Below are positions 34,591 through 43,454 of a stretch of DNA of 64,000 nucleotides, piece after piece. The notes under the pieces are model-generated. The model saw only the letters and a program-made list of their open reading frames with translations. It ran no database searches and was not told where the DNA came from. The position numbers were made by a program, and so were the translations under genes. Origin of the DNA: an uncultured Prevotella sp. Lineage in GTDB: Bacteria; Bacteroidota; Bacteroidia; Bacteroidales; Bacteroidaceae. The stretch lies in NCBI GenBank assembly GCA_902495455.1, contig CABUXJ010000013.1:3358-67357 (forward strand). The letters run 5' to 3'. Within the stretch, counting starts at the first letter, position 1. Each line of letters opens with the position of its first letter.

Positions 34591-35259
34591 ATGGCAAAGT
34601 TTGATAAGATAGCCGTGTTGGCCAAAATCGGCCAGACAGGTATGGTGCCCGTGTTCTATCACAAGGACGCTGAGGTTGCCAAGAAAGTGGTGAAGGCTTG
34701 CTATGATGGCGGCGTGCGCGCTTTCGAGTTTACCAACCGTGGCGATTTCGCTCACGAGGTGTTTGAGGAGGTCGTTAAGTTTGCTGCAAAGGAGTGCCCC
34801 GAGCTTGCTCTCGGTGTCGGCTCGGTCGTTGACCCCGCCACTGCAGCCCTCTACATCCAGCTCGGTGCATGCTTCGTTGTCGGCCCGCTGTTCAACCCCG
34901 AAATATCCAAGATCTGCAACCGTCGTCTCGTGGCTTACACACCGGGATGCGGCAGCGTTTCTGAGGTGGGTGCTGCTCAGGAGACAGGATGCGACCTGTG
35001 CAAGATTTTCCCCGGTGACGTGCTCGGCCCGAATCTCGTCAAGGGTCTCATGGCTCCCATGCCTTGGTCCAAGCTGATGGTTACCGGTGGTGTTTCTCCC
35101 GATGAGGCCAACCTCACATCGTGGATCAAGGCCGGTGTCTACTGCGTAGGTATGGGCTCAAAACTGTTCCCGAAAGACGTCATAGCAGCCGAAAACTGGC
35201 AGGCTATCACTGACAAGTGTGTGGAGGCATTGGGTTACATTGCTAAGGCACGCGGATAA
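34591..35259 (+). CDS. eda: KDPG / 4-hydroxy-2-oxoglutarate aldolase
   Basis: Class I aldolase of 222 residues that splits KDPG into pyruvate and glyceraldehyde-3-phosphate. Family features include GMVPVFYHKDAEVAKKVVKA, FEFTNRGD (in place of the usual EVTLRT with Glu) and LGVGSVVDPATAALYIQLGA. The Schiff-base lysine lies in LCKIFPGDVLGP, and VTGGVSPDEANLTSWIKAG and CVGMGSKLFPK follow. It is downstream of kdgK in the same operon. It overlaps the possible GTG start of the sensor-kinase gene by 41 nt. Confidence 0.94.
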   Translation: MAKFDKIAVLAKIGQTGMVPVFYHKDAEVAKKVVKACYDGGVRAFEFTNRGDFAHEVFEEVVKFAAKECPELALGVGSVVDPATAALYIQLGACFVVGPLFNPEISKICNRRLVAYTPGCGSVSEVGAAQETGCDLCKIFPGDVLGPNLVKGLMAPMPWSKLMVTGGVSPDEANLTSWIKAGVYCVGMGSKLFPKDVIAAENWQAITDKCVEALGYIAKARG

Positions 35260-38200
35260 TAGAATAATCACGAAAGGTTCCATCGGCATCATTGTATGCC
35301 TTTGGAGCCTTTTGTTTCTTTCAGCCTGTTCACAGACAGATAGGCAACGGGTGGACGAGCTGAACACTTTGTCATACGCCTATCACTACCGCAATCTTGA
35401 TTCTACCGAGGCCTGTGCCTCACGCGCATACGCTCTCGCCGCCCACTACGGCAGCGGACGGGCCGAAGCACTCAACAATCTGGCTTTCGTCAGCATTGCC
35501 CGCATGGACTATGACGGGGCCGGACGTTATCTCGAAGAGGCGTCCGCGGCCACGGACAATCAGGTCGAACTCCTCGTGAGCGACGTCCTCCAGATGCGTC
35601 TTTGCCAGCGAATGTCGCGCAACAGAGCTTTTTATGACTACTGCGAACGCGCCAAGTCGCGCCTCCGCCGCATCGCCGAAGAGCGCGGCGGACTGTCCGA
35701 CAGGATGGAGCGACGCATGATCTACGCCGAGACGGAGTTTGCCATTGTCAACTCCACCTATTATTATTACGTCGGATTGGAGGACAAGTCGGCCGTCGCT
35801 TTAGCCGACATCGACCCCGACGGACCCATACGCCGGGACACGGCGCAATATATCAACTATCTCTATAACATCGGAAGTGGCGGCATCCTGACCGGCGGGA
35901 CATCGTCGGAGATAAGTCACCGCGAGTTTTCGGCACTTCTCGAATGTCTTTTCACGGCCTCACGCCACGGCTACGACTTCTTTGTGGCCAACAGTCTCGG
36001 GGCTATGGCCGGTCTCATCATCGGACTGAATGACGGGGATGCCTTTCTTGAGGAAAACACCCGCGCCCTCCGGATGTTCCTGCCCGATAGCGTCGCGACT
36101 GCCGATGTGCCCGAATGGATGGCCCGCCGCTCGCTCGAAATATTCCAAGACTACGGCGATGTCTACCAGACGGCGGGCGCACGGCGCACTCTCGCTTCCT
36201 GTTTTTTTGCGTCAGGAGACTATGCCCGGGCTTTGTCCACACTTCAGACGGCTCTCGCCGACAGCATCATCGGGCAGGCCCCGGACCTTGTCGCCAGCAT
36301 ACGCGAACAGTTGAGTGTGGTCTGTTCGGCTCTTGACGACAAACCTTCCAGCGACTACAACCGCAACGTCTACATCGACCTGCAGGAGCAGACGCGTCAG
36401 GACAGATATCTCGAGTCGCGTGCCGACATGCTCGACACGGCCTCTTCGCAGCTCAATGTCATGATTGGCGCAGTGCTGATAGCCATTCTCGTGCTCGTCG
36501 GCGTACTGTTCCTGTTCTTTCATCTCAATCGCCGTCGGCGGGCGGGATCTGCAATGGACGACCTTCTCCGCCCTCTGCGGGAGTGGCAGGAGGCAGACCG
36601 AAGACATTCGGAAGCCGTCGCCGACCGCATGGAGACCATCAATGAGGCATACGCACTCAGCATGACGCGCATACGGCAGGGCGAGCGTCGCAGTATGGAG
36701 AACCGTGCGAAAGTTTCTTTGGCCTGCAGCGTTGTCCCTCTGATAGACCGTATCATCAACGAGGTGGCGATGCTCTCGTCGCGTCGGGAGGATGACGCGA
36801 AACGTTCGGAGCGTTACGCCTATATCTCCGAACTGGCCTCAAAGATCAACGAATATAACGATATTCTCACCCGCTGGATACAGATGAGACAGGGACGGAT
36901 AGACCTTCACATAGAGAGCTTTGCTCTGCAGCCGCTATTCGACATCGTCGCCAAGGGCAAGACGGGTTTCCGTATGAATGGCGTGGAACTGGAGGTGCAG
37001 CCAACCGACGCTGCTGTCAAGGCAGATCGCGTGCTTACGCTCTTCATGATAAACACGCTGGCCGACAACGCCCGCAAGTTTACGCCCTCCGGCGGGCGTG
37101 TCACCGTGAGTGCACGGCAGACCGACGACTACGTCGAAGTGTCGGTGGAGGACACCGGTCGCGGCCTCACCGACGACGAACAGGCCCGCATCTTCGAGCA
37201 TAAGATATACGACGGCCACGGTTTCGGGCTCATGAACTGCCGCGGCATCATCGACCGTTACCGCAAGTTGAGCAGCATCTTCTCCGTCTGTCTGTTGTCG
37301 GCGGAGAGCCGCAAGGGTGTCGGCAGCCGCTTCTTCTTCCGCCTGCCGCGTGCCGCCATGCGCTCGTTGCTCATTCTCATGGCCGCTCTCGGAGCATCAA
37401 ACATTTCTCTCGGAGCCACAATCGCTTCTTCTGTCTCCCCAACCGCCTCTTCCGAAGCCTCCAAGACGGCTGACGCAGCGCAGCCCGAAGGCAATCTCCC
37501 GCGTGCCAAGGCATACGCCGACAGTGTCTATTTCTCCAATATTGCGGGTACATACGAGCGTTCTCTTGTCTTTGCCGACTCCTGCCGGACATATCTCAAC
37601 CGTCATTATCTCAGCCTTCGCCCAGGTGGCAAACTGCTGATGACGGCCGACGGAGACGCATCAGCGACGCCGACGGAGATCCTTTGGTTGCGCGACAGTC
37701 TGCCGACACATTATAATATCATTCTCGACATGCGCAACGAGAGTGCCGTGGCGGCACTTGCCCTCCATCGCTGGCAACTCTACGCATACAACAACAAGGT
37801 CTATACGCAGCTTTTCAAGGAGCTTTCCGCCGACAATACGCTGGCCGAGTATTGTCGTGTGATGCAGCAGTCGCAGACCGACAAGACCATCGCCATCATC
37901 CTCTTGGTGCTCCTCTTGGTCATCATCCCGCCAGCCTACTATCTCCTCTACTATCGTCACCGGCTCTATTTCCGCTTCTGTGTCGAGCGCATCCGTATGT
38001 TTGATGACATCCTTCTCAGCGACGACACACCGTCGGAAAAGCTCCGCCGCATCGAGCCCCTCACGCATGAGCAATATCCCGCCGACCTGCAGGCCGTCGT
38101 GGACAACATCCTTCAGGCCCTGCGGGAGGCCATCTCGACACACCGCCGCCAGTCCGTCAGCATCGAACTTGCCGCCGACGAGTGCCGCCGCGCAGAGTAT

Positions 38201-38827
38201 GAGGAGGGCAATCTCCACGTAACCAACTCCGTCTTGGACAATTGTCTCTCGACGTTGAAGCACGAGACGATGTATTATCCCAACCGCATCGTCCAACTGG
38301 CGGATGGCGCCAATGCCGACTTGCAGGCCTTGGAAGAACTCGTCGCCTACTATCGTGACATCTACTCCATACTCACCGAGCAGGCCCTGCGCCAGACCGA
38401 GCGTGTCCGTCTCCGCATCACGAACATTCCGGTGGACGAACTTACGGGTGGTGCGGGACAAGGACTCTATGTCGCCGGCGACCGCAATCTGCTCGAATAC
38501 CTCTTTGAATTGCTCCGGCGCGCTGCCGGCCGACCGCTTGACGGCATCACCGTCGAGGCTCCGGCCGACCGTTATCTGACGTTCACCGTGCCCATGCCGC
38601 GACATGACGCCATCCCGTCGGAAGCCAAAGATCCTTTCGTGCCCTCCGTCGACACAATCCCATACCAGCTCTGCCGACAGATTGTGCGCGACCATTCTGA
38701 CGCTACCCACCGCTATGGTTGCGGCATACGTGCCGACGGAGAAAACATAAAGATAACGCTGCCCCGTGCCGCCGCACGTCATGTCTCACAGTCGAGTGCG
38801 GTCGGGTGGGGACGAAATAAAACATAA
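35219..38827 (+). CDS. Large DUF5112/DUF5113-like sensor kinase with two kinase-like halves
   Basis: A 1202-residue membrane sensor. The N-terminus has a lipobox-like LLFLSACS (about 32-39) and a helical repeat sensor region (about 45-400, tetratricopeptide-like). A membrane helix is at about 411-433. A kinase core follows whose ATPase boxes are intact: N-box MINTLADNARKFTPSGG (about 610), then VEDTGRGL and GHGFGLMNCRG. I find no H-box histidine before it. The second half has a short sensor, a membrane helix at about 890-912, a candidate phosphoacceptor His1015 in TLKHETMYYP, and a C-terminal ATPase-like domain whose N-box is degenerate (NLLEYLFELLRR). The start is uncertain: GTG at 35219 overlaps the aldolase gene and TTG at 35240 is an alternative. 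The response regulator follows. Confidence 0.8.
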   Translation: MWRHWVTLLRHADNRIITKGSIGIIVCLWSLLFLSACSQTDRQRVDELNTLSYAYHYRNLDSTEACASRAYALAAHYGSGRAEALNNLAFVSIARMDYDGAGRYLEEASAATDNQVELLVSDVLQMRLCQRMSRNRAFYDYCERAKSRLRRIAEERGGLSDRMERRMIYAETEFAIVNSTYYYYVGLEDKSAVALADIDPDGPIRRDTAQYINYLYNIGSGGILTGGTSSEISHREFSALLECLFTASRHGYDFFVANSLGAMAGLIIGLNDGDAFLEENTRALRMFLPDSVATADVPEWMARRSLEIFQDYGDVYQTAGARRTLASCFFASGDYARALSTLQTALADSIIGQAPDLVASIREQLSVVCSALDDKPSSDYNRNVYIDLQEQTRQDRYLESRADMLDTASSQLNVMIGAVLIAILVLVGVLFLFFHLNRRRRAGSAMDDLLRPLREWQEADRRHSEAVADRMETINEAYALSMTRIRQGERRSMENRAKVSLACSVVPLIDRIINEVAMLSSRREDDAKRSERYAYISELASKINEYNDILTRWIQMRQGRIDLHIESFALQPLFDIVAKGKTGFRMNGVELEVQPTDAAVKADRVLTLFMINTLADNARKFTPSGGRVTVSARQTDDYVEVSVEDTGRGLTDDEQARIFEHKIYDGHGFGLMNCRGIIDRYRKLSSIFSVCLLSAESRKGVGSRFFFRLPRAAMRSLLILMAALGASNISLGATIASSVSPTASSEASKTADAAQPEGNLPRAKAYADSVYFSNIAGTYERSLVFADSCRTYLNRHYLSLRPGGKLLMTADGDASATPTEILWLRDSLPTHYNIILDMRNESAVAALALHRWQLYAYNNKVYTQLFKELSADNTLAEYCRVMQQSQTDKTIAIILLVLLLVIIPPAYYLLYYRHRLYFRFCVERIRMFDDILLSDDTPSEKLRRIEPLTHEQYPADLQAVVDNILQALREAISTHRRQSVSIELAADECRRAEYEEGNLHVTNSVLDNCLSTLKHETMYYPNRIVQLADGANADLQALEELVAYYRDIYSILTEQALRQTERVRLRITNIPVDELTGGAGQGLYVAGDRNLLEYLFELLRRAAGRPLDGITVEAPADRYLTFTVPMPRHDAIPSEAKDPFVPSVDTIPYQLCRQIVRDHSDATHRYGCGIRADGENIKITLPRAAARHVSQSSAVGWGRNKT

Positions 38828-38832
38828 AGACA

Positions 38833-39558
38833 ATGGAAAAGTTTAAAGTAATAATCGTGGAAGACGTGCCATTGGAACTGAAAGGCACGGAAGGTATCAT
38901 ACGCAGTGATATTCCCGAGGCCGAAATCATAGGTACGGCAAGCAATGAGGCTGCCTATTGGGCGCTGATGAAACAACAGCAGCCCGACCTCGTCCTGTTA
39001 GACCTCGGCCTCGGCGGGTCGACAACCATCGGCGTGGAGATCTGCCGTCAGACCAAAGAGGCCCATCCGTCGGTGAAGGTTCTCATCTTCACGGGCGAGA
39101 CACTGAACGAAAAACTCTGGGTCGACGTTCTCGATGCGGGTGCCGACGGCATCATACTCAAAAGCGGCGAACTCCTCACGCGCGGTGATGTGCGCAGCGT
39201 GATGGAGGGCAAACGCATGGTCTTCAACCAGCCGATACTCCAGAAGATAGTCGACCGCTTCCGTCAGACCGTGGGCAGTCGCGTAGCTTCGCAGGAGGCC
39301 TTTGTCAACTACGAGATTGATGACTATGACGAGCGCTTCCTCCGTCATCTCGCCCTCGGATACACAAAGGAGCAGATCACCAACCTGCGCGGTATGCCGT
39401 TCGGCGTCAAGAGTCTTGAGAAGCGGCAGAACGAGCTCATCCAAAAGCTCTTTCCTGATGGTAACGGAGGTATGGGTATCAACGCCACGCGGCTTGTCGT
39501 GCGTGCTCTCGAGCTTCGCATACTCGACATCGACAACCTTTGTCCCGACGACGAGTGA
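38833..39558 (+). CDS. Response regulator, probable DNA-binding partner of the sensor kinase
   Basis: A 241-residue two-component regulator. The receiver domain covers residues about 1-125, with the acidic pair E10-D11, phosphoacceptor D57 (LVLLDLGLGG), a Thr in LIFTGE and K110 (GIILKSGE). The output domain, after a linker, contains DERFLRHLALGYTKEQITNL, then KSLEKRQNELIQKLF, which resembles a LuxR-type helix-turn-helix that has drifted. It follows the kinase gene by 5 nt, so they form one system. The target genes are unknown; the adjacent nitrogen operon is one possibility. Confidence 0.88.
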   Translation: MEKFKVIIVEDVPLELKGTEGIIRSDIPEAEIIGTASNEAAYWALMKQQQPDLVLLDLGLGGSTTIGVEICRQTKEAHPSVKVLIFTGETLNEKLWVDVLDAGADGIILKSGELLTRGDVRSVMEGKRMVFNQPILQKIVDRFRQTVGSRVASQEAFVNYEIDDYDERFLRHLALGYTKEQITNLRGMPFGVKSLEKRQNELIQKLFPDGNGGMGINATRLVVRALELRILDIDNLCPDDE

Positions 39559-39591
39559 ACCATCTGATGATATGACAAAATCCCAGTATTG

Positions 39592-40191
39592 ATGAGAAGT
39601 AAGCCTTTTGCCGTCATAGCCCTGTCGCTCGCCATCCTCGAATTGTGCCTCCTGCCGGCGTCGTGGATGCTTAGCGTCGTTTTCCCCGAGAGCGGACTGC
39701 GCAGTCTCTTGGGCAGTGAGGGAGTGCGCTGGCTGCTTGGCCGTTATACGGACATGCTTGCCGGACGTCCCTTAGCCTGTCTGCTGTTGCTCTCGGTGGC
39801 TTGGGGATGCGCCCGTTCATGCGGCATATCGCGTGTCTTCCGTCGCCACGCTTTGCTGCAATATCGCGAGCGCATCGCTTTTGCATTTGTTGTCAGCATG
39901 TCTGTTGTCTATATTGCTGTCTTGGCATGGCTGACCCTTATGCCCCACGCCGTCCTGCTGAGTGTCACCGGTGACCTCTTTCCATCGCCGTTCAGCGCAT
40001 CCCTCGTTCCCGTTCTTTCGTTTGGCGTGTGTCTCGTGTCGGTCGTCTACGGCATCGTTTCCGGCCGCTTCCGCACCGTAACCGACGTCTACTGCTCGCT
40101 CTTTTGCGGTATATCCATCGCCGCTCCAATCTTCTTTCTTTATATTCTGTTAATCCAATTATATTATTCGTTCATGTTCGTGATTGGATAA
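39592..40191 (+). CDS. Small polytopic membrane protein, weakly AbgT-like
   Basis: A 199-residue protein with five or six hydrophobic segments. The start is the ATG at 39592; the frame opens one codon earlier with TTG. The stretch FPESGLRSLLGSEGVRWLLG, followed by a membrane helix and CARSCGISRVF, resembles the N-terminal part of AbgT-family transporters (which run to about 500 residues), but the protein is less than half that length. I cannot tell whether it is a truncated transporter or a dedicated small membrane partner of the two-component system 33 nt upstream. Confidence 0.55.
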   Translation: MRSKPFAVIALSLAILELCLLPASWMLSVVFPESGLRSLLGSEGVRWLLGRYTDMLAGRPLACLLLLSVAWGCARSCGISRVFRRHALLQYRERIAFAFVVSMSVVYIAVLAWLTLMPHAVLLSVTGDLFPSPFSASLVPVLSFGVCLVSVVYGIVSGRFRTVTDVYCSLFCGISIAAPIFFLYILLIQLYYSFMFVIG

Positions 40192-40231
40192 AACCCCATT
40201 CTTGGGTATTGCTCAGCTCATCCTTTACTGC

Positions 40232-40239
40232 TATCTTTG
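40232..40239 (+). promoter_or_regulatory. Predicted -7 element of a candidate small RNA
   Basis: TATCTTTG, matching TAnnTTTG, placed so that transcription would begin near 40246. A -33 box is not clear. Confidence 0.5.
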
Positions 40240-40245
40240 CACTTG

Positions 40246-40379
40246 TCAATCAGGTGATACTGCATCAAGATAGAATAAAAGCAAAATGAAACCCATGTAA
40301 ACTTGCTGGTGTCAATCAAGACGGCTTCGCAGGTAAAGCGTTTCAGTCTTTGTCCGGAAGAAGTCAAAGACTGTTTTTT
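40246..40379 (+). ncRNA. Candidate small RNA with intrinsic terminator
   Basis: A promoter-like TATCTTTG ends 7 nt upstream. A textbook terminator closes the unit: CAGTCTTTG (40344-40352), a 12-nt loop, CAAAGACTG (40365-40373) and six T (40374-40379). The implied transcript is about 134 nt with no credible frame; the longest ATG frame is four codons (MKPM, 40286-40300). It lies in a 551-nt gap between the two-component system and the porin/P-II/Amt operon. I do not recognise an Rfam family in it. Confidence 0.45.
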
Positions 40380-40432
40380 GATTTACTGAAGGATGACAAT
40401 TCATAAAGTATTTGTTTAGTTTTTATGTGAAA

Positions 40433-40485
40433 AGGCTGGCTGTGAAGTCGGCCTTTCATTATGCTATAAAAGCCAGCCTCGTTTT
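40433..40485 (+). terminator. Second terminator-like hairpin
   Basis: AGGCTGGCT (40433-40441) pairs with AGCCAGCCT (40471-40479), followed by CGTTTT. A smaller stem may form inside the loop. It could end read-through from either the membrane-protein gene or the candidate RNA. Confidence 0.65.
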
Positions 40486-40615
40486 AAAAAAACGCCACTA
40501 TATTATAATTTAACAACAGATATGCTTGTTTTAATTACATATTGTTTATTTATATCACTATAAAACTATCATATTGACATAATAAGGCGAAGCTTAAATA
40601 AAAACATTGCGGCGT

Positions 40616-40650
40616 TTGTTTAATAATGCAAAATATCACGTAATTTTGCA
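40616..40650 (+). promoter_or_regulatory. Promoter with overlapping dyad upstream of the porin-P-II-amt operon
   Basis: TTTG (40616-40619) and TAATTTTG (40641-40648) are 21 nt apart, a good fit to the Bacteroidetes promoter. A perfect dyad, TGCAAAAT (40627-40634) with ATTTTGCA (40643-40650), spans the spacer and covers the -7 box, as a repressor site would. The leader to the ATG at 40743 is about 85 nt. Confidence 0.6.
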
Positions 40651-40742
40651 TTGTGATTGCAAAGTGATTGTAAATCGTACGACACAATAACACACTGGGA
40701 CAGTAAGGACATAAGAATATAACACAAACACAATTAGGTATT

Positions 40743-41468
40743 ATGAACGGATTAGTAAAAAGAGCAGCCCTTGTGGCTGTGGTTGTCATTCCAATGACAG
40801 CCTGTGGACAGGACAACAAGTTTGATGCTTCAGTAGGAGCGGATGTCGTGAGTGGTTATGTCTGGCGTGGCCAGAATCTCGGCAGTGCGGCCATACAGCC
40901 CTCAGTGTCCGTTTCCTATGAAGGCATCACATTGGGAGCATGGGGCTCCTACGGCATTGCCGACGCCAACGATACAAAAGAACTCGACCTGACGCTGTCC
41001 TACACGACAGGCGGTCTGACGCTGGGTGTGACGGACTATTGGTTCTCGGGAGCCGAGCGGCGCGACCGCTATTTCCTTTACGGCTCCCACGAGACGGCCC
41101 ATGTCTTTGAAGCCAACGTCGGCTATGATTTCGGCGTATTTTCCCTGAACTGGTTCACCAATTTTGCCGGTAGCGACTACCGCCCCGACGGCCATCGCGC
41201 CTATTCCTCCTATATAGAGATGGCGGCCCCGTTCCGGCTCGGCGGACTGTCGTGGACAGCGGCGGCGGGCTGCGTGCCGTTCAAGTCTGCGGCCACATAT
41301 ACGGACTGCGCCGGTGAGCCGGTCGGCGGATTTGCCGTCACTAACGTCACCGTCGGAGTGAAGAAAGACGTGAAAGTGACCGACACCTTTTCGCTGCCGT
41401 TGTTTGCTGCCGTGACCGCCAACCCCTGCAGCGGAAAGATGTATATGACGTTTGGCCTGTCACTTTGA
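40743..41468 (+). CDS. TorF-family putative outer-membrane porin
   Basis: A 241-residue beta-barrel protein with a signal peptide ending near MTACGQ. The pattern FDASVGADVVSGYVWRGQNL, then PSVSVSYEGITLGAWGSYGI and DLTLSYTTGGLTLGVTDYWF, is that of the 'TorF family putative porin' group, short alternating strands ending in an aromatic-containing final strand (YMTFGLSL). It is the first gene of an operon with P-II and the ammonium channel, so it may be the outer-membrane entry route for ammonium or a small nitrogen compound; that link is positional inference. Confidence 0.8.
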   Translation: MNGLVKRAALVAVVVIPMTACGQDNKFDASVGADVVSGYVWRGQNLGSAAIQPSVSVSYEGITLGAWGSYGIADANDTKELDLTLSYTTGGLTLGVTDYWFSGAERRDRYFLYGSHETAHVFEANVGYDFGVFSLNWFTNFAGSDYRPDGHRAYSSYIEMAAPFRLGGLSWTAAAGCVPFKSAATYTDCAGEPVGGFAVTNVTVGVKKDVKVTDTFSLPLFAAVTANPCSGKMYMTFGLSL

Positions 41469-41540
41469 CCGGACATTTATCACCCGGCGGTTTGATAAGC
41501 TGGCCGGAGTATAGAGAACAACAACAAACACAAATGAGAT

Positions 41541-41897
41541 ATGAAAAAGATTGAGGCGATTATTCGCAAGACAAAGTTCGAGGAAGTGAAGGACGCGCTA
41601 CTCGACATCGACATCGAGTGGTTCTCCTATTATGACGTTCGCGGCGTCGGGAAAATGCGTCAGGCGCGCATCTACCGCGGAGTGAAGTATGACACGAGCT
41701 GCATCGAGCGCGTGCTGATCAGCGTCGTAGTGAGAAATCTGAACGTTGAGAAGACCATCGAGGCCATCGTCGCCGCCGCCCGTACGGGAGAGATAGGTGA
41801 CGGCCGCATTTTCGTTATTCCCGTTGAGGACGCCGTGCGCATCCGCACCGGAGAGCGCGGGGACATCTCACTTTATAACGCGGAACAGGAGAAATAA
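41541..41897 (+). CDS. P-II family nitrogen regulatory protein
   Basis: A 118-residue trimeric signal protein that senses 2-oxoglutarate and ATP/ADP and docks onto the Amt channel. Conserved P-II features are KIEAIIRKTKFEEVKDAL, a T-loop ending IYRGVKY that keeps the tyrosine equivalent to the modifiable Tyr51, the B-loop ARTGEIGDGRIFV and the C-loop VRIRTGERG. It is encoded 27 nt upstream of amt, the classic glnK-amtB arrangement. The N-terminal part of the T-loop (VRGVGKMRQA) differs from the enterobacterial one, as is common in Bacteroidetes. Confidence 0.95.
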   Translation: MKKIEAIIRKTKFEEVKDALLDIDIEWFSYYDVRGVGKMRQARIYRGVKYDTSCIERVLISVVVRNLNVEKTIEAIVAAARTGEIGDGRIFVIPVEDAVRIRTGERGDISLYNAEQEK

Positions 41898-41924
41898 TCA
41901 AAGACAACACAAACACAGATCAAT

Positions 41925-43283
41925 ATGAAACATACCGTTATATATAAGGTGGCGCTGGCGGCCCTTGCGCTGGCCACGCCTATGGCATCATTTGCCGCCG
42001 ATACTACCGTCGAAACGCTTGCCCGTGAGACAGAAATCTCTATCAACACCGTGTGGATGCTGCTCGCAGCCATGCTCGTCTTCTTCATGCAGCCCGGCTT
42101 TGCGCTCTGCGAGGCAGGTTTCTCACGAACGAAGAACACGGCCAACATCCTGTTCAAGAACTTCGTCGACTTCACCCTCGGTTCCGTTTGCTTCTGGCTG
42201 ATAGGCTTCGGAGTGATGTGGGGAGCCGGCGGTGCGGGCTTCATGGGCATGCCGGAGTGGGGCAGTCTCGACTTCCTGACAGCTCCGGCCGGCCTTCCCG
42301 TCGAGGGATTTCTGATGTTCCAGACCGTCTTCTGCGCCACGGCGGCCACCATCGTGTCGGGTGCAATGGCCGAGAGGACGAAGTTCTCGATGTATATCGT
42401 CTATTCGCTGCTCATCTCCCTGATTGTCTACCCGATAGAAGGCCACTGGACATGGGGTGGCGGCTGGCTCATGAACGGCGAGGAAGGCAGCTTCATGATG
42501 GACGTCTTCGGATGTACGTTCCATGACTTCGCCGGCTCGACCGTCGTCCATTCCTGCGGCGGGTGGCTCGCACTGATCGGTGCTATGGTGCTCGGTCCGC
42601 GTCTCGGAAAGTACGGACGTGACGGCAAGAGCCGCGCCATTCCCGGCCATAGCCTCACTTTCGCAGCCCTCGGCGTGTTCATCCTGTGGTTCGGATGGTT
42701 CGGGTTTAACCCCGGTTCGCAGCTTGCCGCCTTCGGTGAAGATAACCGCGTGGCCATCTCCCACACCTTCGCGACGACCAACATGGCCGCCTGTACCGGC
42801 GGTCTAGCCACGCTCTTCTTCTCTTGGGTGCGCTACGGAAAGCCCTCGTTGTCGCTCACGCTCAACGGAATCCTCGCCGGATTGGTCGGCATAACGGCCG
42901 GATGTGACCTCGTCAGCATCGGCGGAGCCGCCTGTATCGGACTTATCTGCGGTCTGCTGATGCCCCTGTCAGTCGAGTTCATTGACCACGTGCTTCACAT
43001 CGACGATCCCGTCGGCGCGTCATCCGTCCACGGTGTCTGCGGATTTACGGGAACGGTCTGCACCGGTCTCTTCGCCACCGACAGTGGACTGTTCTACGGT
43101 CATGGCTTCAACTTCTTTGTTGCCCAGCTCTTCGGCGCCGTCGTTGTCGGTGTGTGGGCTATGACTTGTGGTTTTGTGATATTCAAGAGCATCGACTACA
43201 TCCACGGTCTGCGCGTCTCCCCGCGTATCGAGGAAGAAGGACTTGATATCTACGAGCATGGTGAAACGGCATACAATTCATGA
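41925..43283 (+). CDS. amt: Ammonium transporter
   Basis: A 452-residue inner-membrane ammonium channel with a signal-like N-terminus (ATPMASFAAD) followed by eleven helices. Family signatures are FFMQPGFALCEAGFSRTKNT, DFAGSTVVHSCGGWLALIGA (which holds the first pore histidine), GWFGFNPGSQLA and DDPVGASSVHGVCGFTGTVC (the second). The C-terminal cytoplasmic tail SPRIEEEGLDIYEHGE is the segment normally contacted by P-II. It is the last gene of the porin-P-II-amt operon and is followed by a strong terminator. Confidence 0.96.
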   Translation: MKHTVIYKVALAALALATPMASFAADTTVETLARETEISINTVWMLLAAMLVFFMQPGFALCEAGFSRTKNTANILFKNFVDFTLGSVCFWLIGFGVMWGAGGAGFMGMPEWGSLDFLTAPAGLPVEGFLMFQTVFCATAATIVSGAMAERTKFSMYIVYSLLISLIVYPIEGHWTWGGGWLMNGEEGSFMMDVFGCTFHDFAGSTVVHSCGGWLALIGAMVLGPRLGKYGRDGKSRAIPGHSLTFAALGVFILWFGWFGFNPGSQLAAFGEDNRVAISHTFATTNMAACTGGLATLFFSWVRYGKPSLSLTLNGILAGLVGITAGCDLVSIGGAACIGLICGLLMPLSVEFIDHVLHIDDPVGASSVHGVCGFTGTVCTGLFATDSGLFYGHGFNFFVAQLFGAVVVGVWAMTCGFVIFKSIDYIHGLRVSPRIEEEGLDIYEHGETAYNS

Positions 43284-43331
43284 TATAACGAATAGAAAGG
43301 CCTTTGAATAAAGAGCCGTTATGTTCCAAAC

Positions 43332-43379
43332 ATTAAAACGAAATGTTCGTGCAGAAAAGCACGAACATTTCGTTTTAAT
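43332..43379. terminator. Bidirectional intrinsic terminator after amt
   Basis: A 21-bp perfect stem, 43332-43352 with 43359-43379, around a 6-nt AGAAAA loop. The arms start ATTAAAACG and end CGTTTTAAT, giving a T-run on both strands. It lies between convergent operons. Confidence 0.88.
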
Positions 43380-43454
43380 ACTTAGAACATGAGCCGAAGG
43401 CTAACTATATAAATGGATTGAACAACGCGTTCTGGTGCTTCAATGTGCTCTATG

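Noticed and set aside
40627..40650. Reading the TGCAAAAT/ATTTTGCA dyad as a terminator
   Set aside because: It overlaps a good promoter and has no T-run in the right place; an operator is more likely.
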